In this document: one piece after another, positions 1 through 7,485 of the stretch | Layout: each line of letters begins with the position of its first letter | Position numbering within the stretch: position 1 is the first letter of the stretch | NCBI GenBank assembly: GCA_963920635.1 | Contig: OY987302.1 | Location: 27,503,278-27,567,277, forward strand | Length of the DNA stretch: 64,000 nt | DNA from: Pseudeuparius sepicola | Lineage: Eukaryota; Arthropoda; Insecta; Coleoptera; Anthribidae | Direction: 5' to 3' | Position numbers and translations under genes: made by a program | Notes under the pieces: generated by a model | What the model saw: the letters and a program-made list of their open reading frames with translations, nothing else | The model's database searches: none | What the model was told of the DNA's origin: nothing

Positions 1-2
1 TA

Positions 3-572
3 GAAGAACGACGCAAGGCAGATTGGGAACTGGAAAATCGGGCTTGGGATAGAGTCAAATCAAGAGACGCCAAATTTGGTGAGAAAACAGCTGCCTGGTT
101 CGTTACGAGTGCAATGAAAGTTAAAAGGAAATTGGGTATGGGTATGAAACGTCCATTTTCGTTTAGAAGAGATATTGTAAAGAAGGTTGAAAAAGCCCTA
201 AAGAAATCTTTTACTAACAATGAGTTGAATGATCTAAAAAAATTGAAAAAATCATCGTTAGCAGCCGTGAGAGCAGCACGCGTGCACATAAAAAAAGCGG
301 GTGGAAAAAGTAAACTAAGAATACCTAGAATTATTCCCTTTGAAGAAAAGAAAGGAGGTTTTCTCCCGCTTCTGCCTATACTGGCTGCTTTAGGGGCCCT
401 TGGTTCTATAGCCGGAGGGGCTAGCAGTATAGCCAAAACAATAATTGACGTAAATAATACAAAAAAGCTGATGGAGAATGGAAAGCAATCTATGAAGATC
501 GTCGGTTCTGGACTCTATTTGCGGAAAAATAAACGTGGGTTCGGTCCTTTTTTAAAGAAAAAAAACTATTGA
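3..572 (+). CDS. pVI/pX-like Polinton core / membrane-active protein, 5' partial
   Basis: The reading frame is open to the window edge, so the N-terminus is missing. The first ATG inside is at 114, but the frame upstream of it reads as charged helical protein and is probably coding. The visible part has a basic segment around the GMGMKRP motif, several KK/RR clusters, then a Gly/Ala/Leu-rich stretch (about residues 81-107 counted from the ATG at 114) like the amphipathic membrane-active segment of adenovirus pVI-like proteins. A basic tail with a GLYLRKNK-type end follows. From my knowledge of arthropod Polintons this is the small basic virion protein usually encoded just before the protease. 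The stop codon overlaps the start of the protease frame. Family assignment is good; exact virion role is inferred. Confidence 0.75.
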   Translation, partial: EERRKADWELENRAWDRVKSRDAKFGEKTAAWFVTSAMKVKRKLGMGMKRPFSFRRDIVKKVEKALKKSFTNNELNDLKKLKKSSLAAVRAARVHIKKAGGKSKLRIPRIIPFEEKKGGFLPLLPILAALGALGSIAGGASSIAKTIIDVNNTKKLMENGKQSMKIVGSGLYLRKNKRGFGPFLKKKNY

Positions 573-919
573 AGCCGCCCAACAGACCTTTATCCAACCT
601 AGATTTACTTAAATATGCCGATGGAATTCCTTACTTTAGAGGCGTGTATATGAGAGATACACTACCTAAAAAACCGAGAAAAAATGAGTCGGCCATTTTA
701 AATTTGGATGTGCAGAGGAACTCCGGGTCTCATTGGGTGGCATATCGCAAGAGAGGAAGAAAATGCGAGTATTTCGACAGCTTTGGCAACCTGAAACCGC
801 CAAAAGAACTCATCAAATATTTGGGAAATGAGGTTGAATTTGAATATAACAACAATTCTTATCAAAACTATAACGAGATGAACTGTGGTCATTTGTGTCT
901 AAGCTTCCTAAGAAACTAA
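569..919 (+). CDS. Adenain-like cysteine protease (virion maturation)
   Basis: Predicted to cleave capsid and core precursors during particle maturation. The 116-residue frame holds the adenain-type catalytic set: His55 in GSHW, an acidic residue in FDSFG (Asp70) and Cys106 in NCGHLC, in the usual H-D-C order. It is compact compared with adenovirus protease (about 200 residues) but near the size I expect for Polinton versions. It overlaps the upstream gene by 4 bases (TTGA) and has no ATG there. The frame opens with TTG and the first in-frame ATG lies well inside the conserved region, so it may rely on a non-AUG start or coupled reinitiation, or the start may have mutated. A poly(A) signal AATAAA (919-924) overlaps the stop. 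Confidence 0.85.
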   Translation: MKPPNRPLSNLDLLKYADGIPYFRGVYMRDTLPKKPRKNESAILNLDVQRNSGSHWVAYRKRGRKCEYFDSFGNLKPPKELIKYLGNEVEFEYNNNSYQNYNEMNCGHLCLSFLRN

Positions 920-1022
920 ATAAAATTTCAAAATATGAAGTGTGTTTAATTTGTCCCCAAAAGTCACCGAAAATATTCTAAATACCAATTGGACAATAAC
1001 AATAACAGTTTTCAAGTTTTTC

Positions 1023-1030
1023 TATAAAAG
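1023..1030 (+). promoter_or_regulatory. TATA box (TATAAAAG) of the penton-like gene
   Basis: A perfect TATAAAAG lies 28 bases before the ATG at 1059 and after the protease poly(A) signal. The same octamer precedes the major capsid gene and two further genes, suggesting a shared class of promoters for virion genes. Confidence 0.6.
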
Positions 1031-1058
1031 GGGTAGTTGAGGAGAGAATTCATCAATT

Positions 1059-1769
1059 ATGTCGCTGTTGTTCACACTACACGGATTTACTTCCACACTG
1101 TCTATTGACTTTAATATTCCTATACATTTAGAATCAGATTTTGAGTATGGTTTGGCCCTGCTAGGATTTCACACATATAACAGCATACCCAATATAGATG
1201 TTGGTGTCAACAAATTTTATTATATAAATGCTGATGGGTATCGCAAATGTTTAGTAATCCCCACAGGCTCGTACGAAATTGAGGCCCTAGAAAAGTACAT
1301 AGTTGGCGCTTTAAGAAAGGAGGAGTCTGATCAGAAAAATCCAATTTCAATAAAAGCCAATAACAGTACTTTAAAGTGTGAAATATACAGCGATAAATAT
1401 ACAGTAGATTTTCTACCAGCAGACTCTATTGCTCATGTGTTAGGATTTTCTCCTAGTCTATTAGAGTCTGGACAATTGCATACTTCTGATATATCTGTAA
1501 ACATCGTGAAGGTCAGAACTATACATATAGATTGTAACGTAACATCTGGAGCATACTATAAAAATCAACCAACTCATACGATTTACGAGTTTGCAGTTAG
1601 CAGCGATCCTGGTTACGCTATAGACGAGTCTCCGAAAAATCTGGTGTACATGCCAGTTGCAAAGCGTGAGATTAATAATTTGACTGTAAATATTCTCGAT
1701 CAGAACTCTCAACCTGTAAATTTTAGAGGTGAGGAAATAATTGTACGGTTGGAGTTGAAGCGTGTATGA
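1059..1769 (+). CDS. Penton-like minor capsid protein (single jelly roll)
   Basis: A 236-residue protein that begins MSLLFT and carries the family pattern GLxxFxTYNSIPNID near residues 33-46, then a PTGSYEIE motif near residue 70. I recognise both from Polinton/adintovirus minor capsid proteins, which form the vertex pentamers and have a single jelly-roll fold rich in beta strands. The length fits the family. It sits between the protease and the major capsid gene, the usual place in arthropod Polintons, and has its own TATA box. No stop or frameshift interrupts it. Identity as the penton rests on motif and position. Confidence 0.75.
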   Translation: MSLLFTLHGFTSTLSIDFNIPIHLESDFEYGLALLGFHTYNSIPNIDVGVNKFYYINADGYRKCLVIPTGSYEIEALEKYIVGALRKEESDQKNPISIKANNSTLKCEIYSDKYTVDFLPADSIAHVLGFSPSLLESGQLHTSDISVNIVKVRTIHIDCNVTSGAYYKNQPTHTIYEFAVSSDPGYAIDESPKNLVYMPVAKREINNLTVNILDQNSQPVNFRGEEIIVRLELKRV

Positions 1770-1814
1770 AATTTTGCGAAAATGGTTTTGGTTTTTGATG
1801 ACAGATATCAACCG

Positions 1815-1822
1815 TATAAAAG
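1815..1822 (+). promoter_or_regulatory. TATA box (TATAAAAG) of the major capsid gene
   Basis: TATAAAAG lies 98 bases before the ATG at 1921 in the 145-base gap after the penton-like gene. The spacing leaves a leader of about 70 bases. Confidence 0.55.
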
Positions 1823-1920
1823 GCAATCACAGTGCTCCAAAAATTCACTAACAAATATTCCACCGAAGAGTGCAGATCGTCTCTCGTTGGAAAATCAAGA
1901 ATTTTTGAAAGCACTTGGCT

Positions 1921-3156
1921 ATGTCCCTAACACCTCAAGTGTTTAATGTGCATCGCACTCCAACCTATGATGAATCTATTCAACGTTTAGAGAAGCGCAC
2001 CTATTACCCATTTGTAAAGTCATTTAGGAATAATGATACTGTGGAAATAACCATTAATCAGGGTGATGCATGGTTGTTGATGTACGATGCGTCGATTTTT
2101 GTCAAAGGTACAGTGGCTAAGAAAACCGGTAGTGGACAATGCAAACTAGCCAACAACGGTGCCGCATTTCTATTCGATTCAATTTCTTATGAACTAAATG
2201 GCAAGGAAGTAGAAGTAGTGAGAAACCCCGGAATTGTGAGTACGATCAGATCGTATCTTTGCTATACTGCTAATGACGAAAAATGCATGACAACAGCAAG
2301 CTGGGTTGGGGTTAATAAATCTTTTGCTGTTAACAATGATGGAACATTCAATGTAAGAATACCGCTAAAACATCTGTTTGGAATATTCAACGATTATCAG
2401 ATGGCAATTTGTGGTAAGCAAACAGTGAGACTAATACGAGCTCGAAATGATAACAATGCCTTATTACTAACCCAAGACGCTGCAAGACCAGATCCTGCCA
2501 TAACTGCAGAAATAACAATTTCCAACATTGAATTAAAGGTTAAACATATTCAGCCGAATGATATCATTAGATTGGATCTGCTTAAATCTATAAAAATTGA
2601 TCGTCCAATTATAATGGCGTTCCGCCAATGGGAGCTACACGAATTGCCAAATCTTACTGTAAACTCCCAAAGAGAAATATGGGCCGTAAAATCGTCAGCA
2701 GCCGCGTCAACTCCTCGGTACGTCATAGTTGGATTTCAGACTGATCGCAATGATAATTCTAAAAAAAATCCCACGTCATTTGATCACATAGATGCGACTG
2801 ATGTAAGATTAATTGTAAACGGTGAATATTTTCCATTCGAACGTCAGAGATTGAATTTTGCTGCTAACGACTTTTTGGAGGCCTATCACAACTATGTGGA
2901 ATTTTATCCGAGTTACATGAATGCAATGGAGAGTCGCCCGCTACTTAGCTATGCAGATTACAAAAATAATGCAACCCTGTTTGTAATTGACTGTTCTCGC
3001 CGGAATGAATCTATAAAAATAAACACAGTTGATGTTAAGTTGGATATAGAAAATAGTGATGGATTTCCTGATAGAACTCGAGCCTACTGCATAATTGTTC
3101 ATGACTGTACCATGGAGTATTTACCTTTAAGTGAAACTGTACGAGATTTAATGTAG
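1921..3156 (+). CDS. Polinton major capsid protein (double jelly roll)
   Basis: A 411-residue protein matching the Polinton/adintovirus major capsid family, whose members often appear in animal gene sets as 'F54H12.2-like'. Diagnostic parts are the N-terminal region with NNDTVEI and the nearby QGDAWLL, then the AFLFDSISYELNG block followed by VRNPGI and a TASW segment. The protein is expected to fold as two stacked jelly rolls and trimerise into hexagonal capsomers. The frame also contains a TTG two codons upstream, but the ATG at 1921 with its upstream TATA box is the better start. It is intact and of family length, so this part of the element is well preserved. Confidence 0.85.
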   Translation: MSLTPQVFNVHRTPTYDESIQRLEKRTYYPFVKSFRNNDTVEITINQGDAWLLMYDASIFVKGTVAKKTGSGQCKLANNGAAFLFDSISYELNGKEVEVVRNPGIVSTIRSYLCYTANDEKCMTTASWVGVNKSFAVNNDGTFNVRIPLKHLFGIFNDYQMAICGKQTVRLIRARNDNNALLLTQDAARPDPAITAEITISNIELKVKHIQPNDIIRLDLLKSIKIDRPIIMAFRQWELHELPNLTVNSQREIWAVKSSAAASTPRYVIVGFQTDRNDNSKKNPTSFDHIDATDVRLIVNGEYFPFERQRLNFAANDFLEAYHNYVEFYPSYMNAMESRPLLSYADYKNNATLFVIDCSRRNESIKINTVDVKLDIENSDGFPDRTRAYCIIVHDCTMEYLPLSETVRDLM

Positions 3157-3163
3157 ATCCGTA

Positions 3164-3173
3164 TATATAAAAG
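3164..3173 (+). promoter_or_regulatory. TATA box (TATATAAAAG) of the small membrane protein gene
   Basis: The motif lies 33 bases before the ATG at 3207, directly after the major capsid stop codon. Confidence 0.55.
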
Positions 3174-3206
3174 AACATTTACTGATACATTTCAGTTATA
3201 ATCAAG

Positions 3207-3632
3207 ATGTTGCTGAGTTTGGGTCACATTATTTTGTTCTCATTAATAAATAATGTGTTCTATATTTACAACCCTGAAGATGCTAAGGTATCTATTTGCG
3301 AACAGGATAAAAGATGTTTCCCATTTAAAACGGTAGTTGAAAAAATTTCGGTAGCAAGACTGCCTAAAAATGCTACTCAGTTTAAACTTCGAGCAGTATT
3401 CCAAAATCATACGATTGCTGAAAGTGTGTGGAGGGAGGTCCCACCTTCCACCACGCCCACAATGGCCACACCCAGAGACCTCAGTCAAGAACAACATATA
3501 AAAGACCTCGCTTTCGTGCCACTAATTTACTACATTACTATATGTTCTTCATTGCTAGTAGCAAAATTATTTATTGAAATAGTAAGAGTATTACTGAATG
3601 AGCGATGGAGCATAATTACGAGAGTCTTATAA
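3207..3632 (+). CDS. Small membrane protein of unknown function
   Basis: I do not recognise this 141-residue protein. It starts with a hydrophobic signal-like segment (residues 2-18). A roughly 85-residue region follows with two cysteines and two N-glycosylation sequons (NAT, NHT), then a Pro/Thr-rich stalk and a second hydrophobic segment near residues 107-129 with a short basic tail. This is the layout of a small type I membrane glycoprotein. The gene has its own TATA box and lies between the capsid and IAP genes, overlapping the latter by 28 bases. A role in membrane association or host-cell interaction is an inference from topology only. Confidence 0.55.
   Translation: MLLSLGHIILFSLINNVFYIYNPEDAKVSICEQDKRCFPFKTVVEKISVARLPKNATQFKLRAVFQNHTIAESVWREVPPSTTPTMATPRDLSQEQHIKDLAFVPLIYYITICSSLLVAKLFIEIVRVLLNERWSIITRVL
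3497..3504 (+). promoter_or_regulatory. Candidate TATA box of the IAP gene, inside the upstream gene
   Basis: Another TATAAAAG, 100 bases before the IAP ATG at 3605 and inside the coding region of the membrane protein. Spacing resembles that of the major capsid promoter. Confidence 0.4.
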
Positions 3633-4027
3633 GAACGTTTGAAAACTGGTCAAGCCCCCTATCATCAGAGAAGCTTGCCCGAGCAGGATTTTTTTATACG
3701 AATTACGAAGATGTTGTCCGGTGTCCATTTTGCAATATCGAAGGATATAAATGGGAAAAGGATGATGATCCATGGCAAGACCATGCTAGCTGGAGTCCCA
3801 GTTGTCCATTTATTAAAGGTGAAATCAAGCCTGTGGACATCCCACCTGAAAAAGTAAATAACACCAATCCAGACTTTTTATGTATAGTATGCTACTGCAG
3901 AAACATAGAAGTCTTGCTGGTTCCATGTGGACATTTGGCATGTTGTATGAGTTGTGCAAACTCCATGGAGAAGTGCCCGCTGTGTAGGAGTATTGTGCAG
4001 CAGAAGATTCGAGCTTACATGCCTTAA
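3605..4027 (+). CDS. Inhibitor-of-apoptosis protein: one BIR plus C-terminal RING
   Basis: A 140-residue protein with a complete BIR zinc site (Cys40, Cys43, His60, Cys67) and a C-terminal RING finger whose ligand series starts Cys93/Cys96, passes through CGH (108-110) and Cys117 and ends at Cys124/Cys127. BIR domains bind caspases or pro-apoptotic IAP-binding-motif proteins, and the RING acts as an E3 ubiquitin ligase. Cellular and baculovirus IAPs usually have two or three BIRs, so this is a minimal single-BIR form. A poly(A) signal lies at 4050-4055. Capture from a host or virus and a role in keeping the infected cell alive are inferred; all metal ligands look intact. Confidence 0.9.
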   Translation: MEHNYESLIRTFENWSSPLSSEKLARAGFFYTNYEDVVRCPFCNIEGYKWEKDDDPWQDHASWSPSCPFIKGEIKPVDIPPEKVNNTNPDFLCIVCYCRNIEVLLVPCGHLACCMSCANSMEKCPLCRSIVQQKIRAYMP

Positions 4028-4092
4028 ATGTATTGTAATAGTTGTAGAAAATAAATATTCTTAATCGAAAAACTGTTTATTATTTACATCCC

Positions 4093-4104
4093 GATAGGTA
4101 TATA
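4093..4104 (+). promoter_or_regulatory. Promoter motif GATAGGTATATA of the ATPase gene
   Basis: The 12-base string recurs at 4803-4814 before the next gene. It covers the more upstream in-frame ATG at 4104, so if it is the TATA box the translated start must be the next one at 4143. Confidence 0.5.
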
Positions 4105-4142
4105 TGCATCAAGCATACGCTATCTTATTAGATGTATACAAG

Positions 4143-4823
4143 ATGCGTATCGAATCACATCAACTATCTCTACCAATCGAAAATCTAGATTTTGCTCGAA
4201 GTGAGAAATCTAAACATGGCGTACTCTTACCAAATTCAATTAGAGCAATATTTTGCGGTCCTAGCGGTTGTGGTAAAACAAACAGTCTGCTTAGTTTAAT
4301 ATTCAACGAGAATGGCTTAAAATTTAAGAACATCTACCTTTACAGTAAATCTCTATACCAACCTAAATATCAGTTACTACAAGACGTGCTTAAAGAATCA
4401 AAATGTGTTGTATATTTTCCATTTAGCTCAAACGATGACGTCATTGCACCAACAGAGGCTAGAGAAAATTCAATTTTTATTTTCGATGATGTGGCTTGTG
4501 GGACACAGGAAAAAATTAGAGAATATTACTCCATGGGTCGTCATAAAAATATAGATGCTGCATATCTCTGCCAGACATATTCAAAAATACCTAAGCAATT
4601 AATACGAGACAATTGTAATGTAATCGTTTTGTTTAAACAAGATGAGGTAAACCTTAGACATATTTATGAAGAGCACGTATCACCAGACATCTCATACGGT
4701 GATTTCAAGAATCTCTGCTCGCTCTGTTGGAATGATAATTTTGGAACTCTAGTTATTGTTAAAGATTTCAATATGAATGAGGGACGCTATAGAATAGGTT
4801 TTGATAGGTATATAAAGTTATGA
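4143..4823 (+). CDS. FtsK/HerA-type genome-packaging ATPase
   Basis: A 226-residue P-loop ATPase with Walker A GPSGCGKT at residues 39-46, Walker B FIFDD at 112-116 and a CQTYSKIPKQ segment near 150 that fits the sensor region of Polinton/poxvirus A32-like packaging enzymes. It should pump the linear genome into the capsid using ATP. Length and motif spacing fit the family. I prefer the ATG at 4143 because a TATA-like motif overlaps the alternative start at 4104 and the family-like sequence begins about there. The stop overlaps the ATGA at 4820. Confidence 0.87.
   Translation: MRIESHQLSLPIENLDFARSEKSKHGVLLPNSIRAIFCGPSGCGKTNSLLSLIFNENGLKFKNIYLYSKSLYQPKYQLLQDVLKESKCVVYFPFSSNDDVIAPTEARENSIFIFDDVACGTQEKIREYYSMGRHKNIDAAYLCQTYSKIPKQLIRDNCNVIVLFKQDEVNLRHIYEEHVSPDISYGDFKNLCSLCWNDNFGTLVIVKDFNMNEGRYRIGFDRYIKL
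4803..4817 (+). promoter_or_regulatory. Promoter motif GATAGGTATATA before the DUF8207-like gene
   Basis: A second copy of the motif found before the ATPase, here continuing to TATATAAAG and lying inside the 3' end of the ATPase coding region. It ends three bases before an ATG at 4820 and 36 bases before the ATG at 4853, favouring the latter as start. Confidence 0.5.
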
Positions 4824-4852
4824 GAAGCACAATACGCTTATTATTAATCGAG

Positions 4853-5758
4853 ATGTCGATGCAAGAACAGATTCAAGAAGCGCAGCGCGCAAAGAAAATC
4901 AGTGAACTAGCTCGAACGATTAGAAAAAAATACACCGCCTTAAAAATAGGGAAATTTGATGAGAATGAAACTTTACAAACAATTTTCAAACCTGTGACAA
5001 GCTCTCTAGCAAATTTACAAGTTAAGCAAGAATTAAAACCGGAAGTAAAACCGAAAGTTGAACCAAAAGTTGAATCATTTATGGAAAAGTGGCGCGAGTC
5101 GTTGAAAAGTCCAATTGCACTTTTAGGAGAAATGAATGAAACGTTAAATGATGTTGAGAAAGGAATTGACAAAGTGTACAGGCATTTTGATACTGTGTAT
5201 CCTAAAGTATCTATACCATGTATAACAGACTTTATGGCTAATTCACTTAAAATCGATAGGACATATGGTCCTAAGTATGACGAAACTAAATCAGTATGGA
5301 TGCTAGGAAATAAATATATCGATTTTGAAAAAACGTCTGGTGATATAATCATCAACAATAGCCGATTCGCGGGAACTGATGGTCTCTACCAGCTAATTTT
5401 CTATAATAATCCAGAAGGTACTGATGATGATTTGAAAAGTTACAGAGATATTTTAAATCTCACTGGTGCTCATCTTACTTCAAACGGACGATTAAAACAT
5501 AGCTACAAAAATAAGTATTCTAATATTATTAAACCTCTTATGAAGGGCCCGGTGGCTACCTCCACACCTGTAAAGGGTTCTGGCATGCATCTCAAGTATA
5601 ACACAAAACCTGTGGAATATGTTTACTGGGATGATCCTAATGAGCTTGTGGACAGGTTAAGGTTATTAATAGCATCAAAAGATGCCGGAAATACTTCCCA
5701 CGAAAACGAAATAACAGCAATAATCAATGAATTGAAAGAAGCAAAAATTATTCTCTAA
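4853..5758 (+). CDS. DUF8207-like Polinton structural/accessory protein
   Basis: About 301 residues from the ATG at 4853; a frame-matched ATG at 4820 overlaps the ATPase stop but sits on the promoter motif. The N-terminal third is a charged coiled-coil-like region with a Lys/Glu/Pro repeat (VKPEVKPKVEPK type). The middle carries the pattern I associate with DUF8207: YGPKYD, a short strand with GNKYIDF, then GTDGLYQLIF and a DLKSYRDIL segment. The family occurs in arthropod and other animal Polintons beside the ATPase. Its function is not established; a virion or assembly role is inferred from the neighbourhood. The frame is intact. Confidence 0.65.
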   Translation: MSMQEQIQEAQRAKKISELARTIRKKYTALKIGKFDENETLQTIFKPVTSSLANLQVKQELKPEVKPKVEPKVESFMEKWRESLKSPIALLGEMNETLNDVEKGIDKVYRHFDTVYPKVSIPCITDFMANSLKIDRTYGPKYDETKSVWMLGNKYIDFEKTSGDIIINNSRFAGTDGLYQLIFYNNPEGTDDDLKSYRDILNLTGAHLTSNGRLKHSYKNKYSNIIKPLMKGPVATSTPVKGSGMHLKYNTKPVEYVYWDDPNELVDRLRLLIASKDAGNTSHENEITAIINELKEAKIIL

Positions 5759-5771
5759 CGTTATTTATAAG

Positions 5772-6134
5772 ATGCCTTTAAACAAGTTCGGACGTGTTTC
5801 AAGGACTATTCCTTACTCGTTGAATGACGGGGATTATGACTTGAAAACCCGCAGACTGTGCAACGTTAATTATCCGATTAGCAGCAATGATGTTGTGACA
5901 AAGCAATATGTTGACAAACAAATGAATGAGGCATTCAAAACTTTTAACGTCACGCTCGAACAACATGATGTTAATATTGAGAGTAGCGTGAAAGACGCTT
6001 TGGAGAAAGAGATCGATGAAATAAGAAAATTTGTTAAAATTGTTGAAGAATGTTATTTAAAAATGGTTGGTGAACAGTCCGGGCCAAATCCCAAATTATT
6101 AGACAGATTTGTCCCTATAGATCATTCAAGTTAG
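5772..6134 (+). CDS. Fibre-like protein, first of two tandem paralogs
   Basis: A 120-residue protein starting with a KFGR motif, followed by RRLCNVNYPI (residues 27-36) and TKQYVD (43-48), then a predicted coiled coil of about 60 residues. The string 'RxLxNVxxP...D..TKxYVD' is a recurrent motif at trimerising necks of phage tail fibres and related adhesins. Together with the coiled coil it suggests a trimeric fibre or shaft protein. A paralog begins 8 bases after its stop. No catalytic motif is visible. The fibre role is an inference from motif and shape; I do not know an experimental precedent for this family. Confidence 0.6.
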   Translation: MPLNKFGRVSRTIPYSLNDGDYDLKTRRLCNVNYPISSNDVVTKQYVDKQMNEAFKTFNVTLEQHDVNIESSVKDALEKEIDEIRKFVKIVEECYLKMVGEQSGPNPKLLDRFVPIDHSS

Positions 6135-6141
6135 TTAAAAG

Positions 6142-6540
6142 ATGTCCTTAAACAAGTTCGGACGTGCCTCGAAATCAAGGAGCAGGTCTTGCCCACCTGT
6201 TTACACATTAAATTTGACTCTAGAAGGAAACTATGATTGTAGCAACCGCAGACTGAGCAACGTTAATCACCCGATCGATGAAAGCGATGCCAGCACAAAA
6301 CAATATGTCGATGAGGGGGTCATTCATACATTACAATATTTTTACACAAATCTTAAACAGCATTCTGATGAATGCGATCTTCATATTCGCAACACAATGA
6401 TAGACAATTTCCAAGATAAGATCGATGAATTGAGAGAGTTGGTTAAAACTATGGAAGATTATTATTTAAAAATAACTGGTAAGAGCATGCAATCCTTACT
6501 ATCTCTCAGACTTGCAGAGATCCTTGAGGGTGGAGCATAG
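6142..6540 (+). CDS. Fibre-like protein, second tandem paralog
   Basis: A 132-residue paralog of the preceding gene. Shared parts are the LNKFGR start, RRLSNVNHPI (residues 36-45), TKQYVD (52-57), a helical heptad-like region and a DYYLK segment near the end. It carries a 10-residue Ser/Arg/Pro insertion after the N-terminal motif and a different C-terminal tail. Identity between the two is moderate, so the duplication is not recent, and both frames have been kept open. Retention of two versions fits a hetero-oligomeric or switchable fibre, but that is inference. Confidence 0.6.
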   Translation: MSLNKFGRASKSRSRSCPPVYTLNLTLEGNYDCSNRRLSNVNHPIDESDASTKQYVDEGVIHTLQYFYTNLKQHSDECDLHIRNTMIDNFQDKIDELRELVKTMEDYYLKITGKSMQSLLSLRLAEILEGGA

Positions 6541-6542
6541 TC

Positions 6543-7469
6543 ATGCATAGTAAAGAAAAAATTCAAGTAGTTAAGGAATTACATAAACCAGCGCGAAAAA
6601 ATTATCCACGTCGTCGAACTATCATTAAAGGTTTAGACGATTTGTGGCAAGCTGATCTCGCGCAGTTAGATCAGTATGCTAGTCACAATAATGGCTTCAA
6701 ATTCATACTGGTTGTAATCGATTGCTTCTCTAAATTTGTTTGGTGCAGACCGCTCAAATCCAAGTCTGCCGAAGATGTTACCAACGCCTTTGCTGATATC
6801 CTATCGGGAACTCGAAAGCCTCGCAACCTTCAAACTGATCAGGGCAAAGAGTTTTATAACTCTAGATTTCAAAATTTGATGCGAAAATTCAAAATTAATC
6901 ATTACAGCACTTTTAGCATCACGAAAGCCGCCATGGCCGAGAGAGTAATACGAACTCTAAAAGAGCGATTATTTAAGTATTTTAGTCTAAATAGTAAATT
7001 TAAATGGGATGATTATTTGCGTACGCTAGTTGCCGAGTATAATAACAGAAAGCATAGAGTGATTCAGATGAAACCCAACCAAGTTAATAAAAGTAACGAA
7101 CAATATCTGCTTAAAAAAGTGTATAGTCACGTGAAGATTTTCAGAGGTAGTAAATTGAAGGTTGGAGATATTGTGAGAATAAGTAAAGTGAAACACGTAT
7201 TTGCCAAAGGATATATGCCTAGTTGGAGTACAGAATTGTTTAAAATAAGCAAAGTACAAATTACCAACCCGCCTACATATCTTCTAGAGGATTTAAGTGG
7301 AAGTCCTATAAAGGGCGGGTTTTACCGCGAAGAATTGCAAAAAACTGAACATCCCGATGTCTACCTGGTTGAAAAGATTCTTCGTAGAAAGAGGGGGAAG
7401 GTGCTAGTACGATGGTTGGGCTTTGATAAAGACCATGACTCGTGGATCTCTGAGTCAAACGTCGTGTAG
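6543..7469 (+). CDS. Polinton integrase (rve/DDE) with C-terminal chromodomain
   Basis: A 308-residue retroviral-type integrase. The DDE triad is visible as Asp38 (QADL), Asp99 (QTDQGKEF) and Glu133 (AAMAERVIR). The N-terminal PARKNYPRRR segment is typical of Polinton integrases. After an SH3-like region (LKVGDIVRIS) the protein ends in a chromodomain (about residues 272-308: VYLVEKIL...VLVRWLGF...DSWIS), which in chromoviruses targets integration to marked chromatin. The start follows the previous stop by two bases. The enzyme should insert the element and create short target duplications. All catalytic residues are present, so it may be functional. Confidence 0.9.
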   Translation: MHSKEKIQVVKELHKPARKNYPRRRTIIKGLDDLWQADLAQLDQYASHNNGFKFILVVIDCFSKFVWCRPLKSKSAEDVTNAFADILSGTRKPRNLQTDQGKEFYNSRFQNLMRKFKINHYSTFSITKAAMAERVIRTLKERLFKYFSLNSKFKWDDYLRTLVAEYNNRKHRVIQMKPNQVNKSNEQYLLKKVYSHVKIFRGSKLKVGDIVRISKVKHVFAKGYMPSWSTELFKISKVQITNPPTYLLEDLSGSPIKGGFYREELQKTEHPDVYLVEKILRRKRGKVLVRWLGFDKDHDSWISESNVV

Positions 7470-7485
7470 AGCTTCAAGTGTTAAG

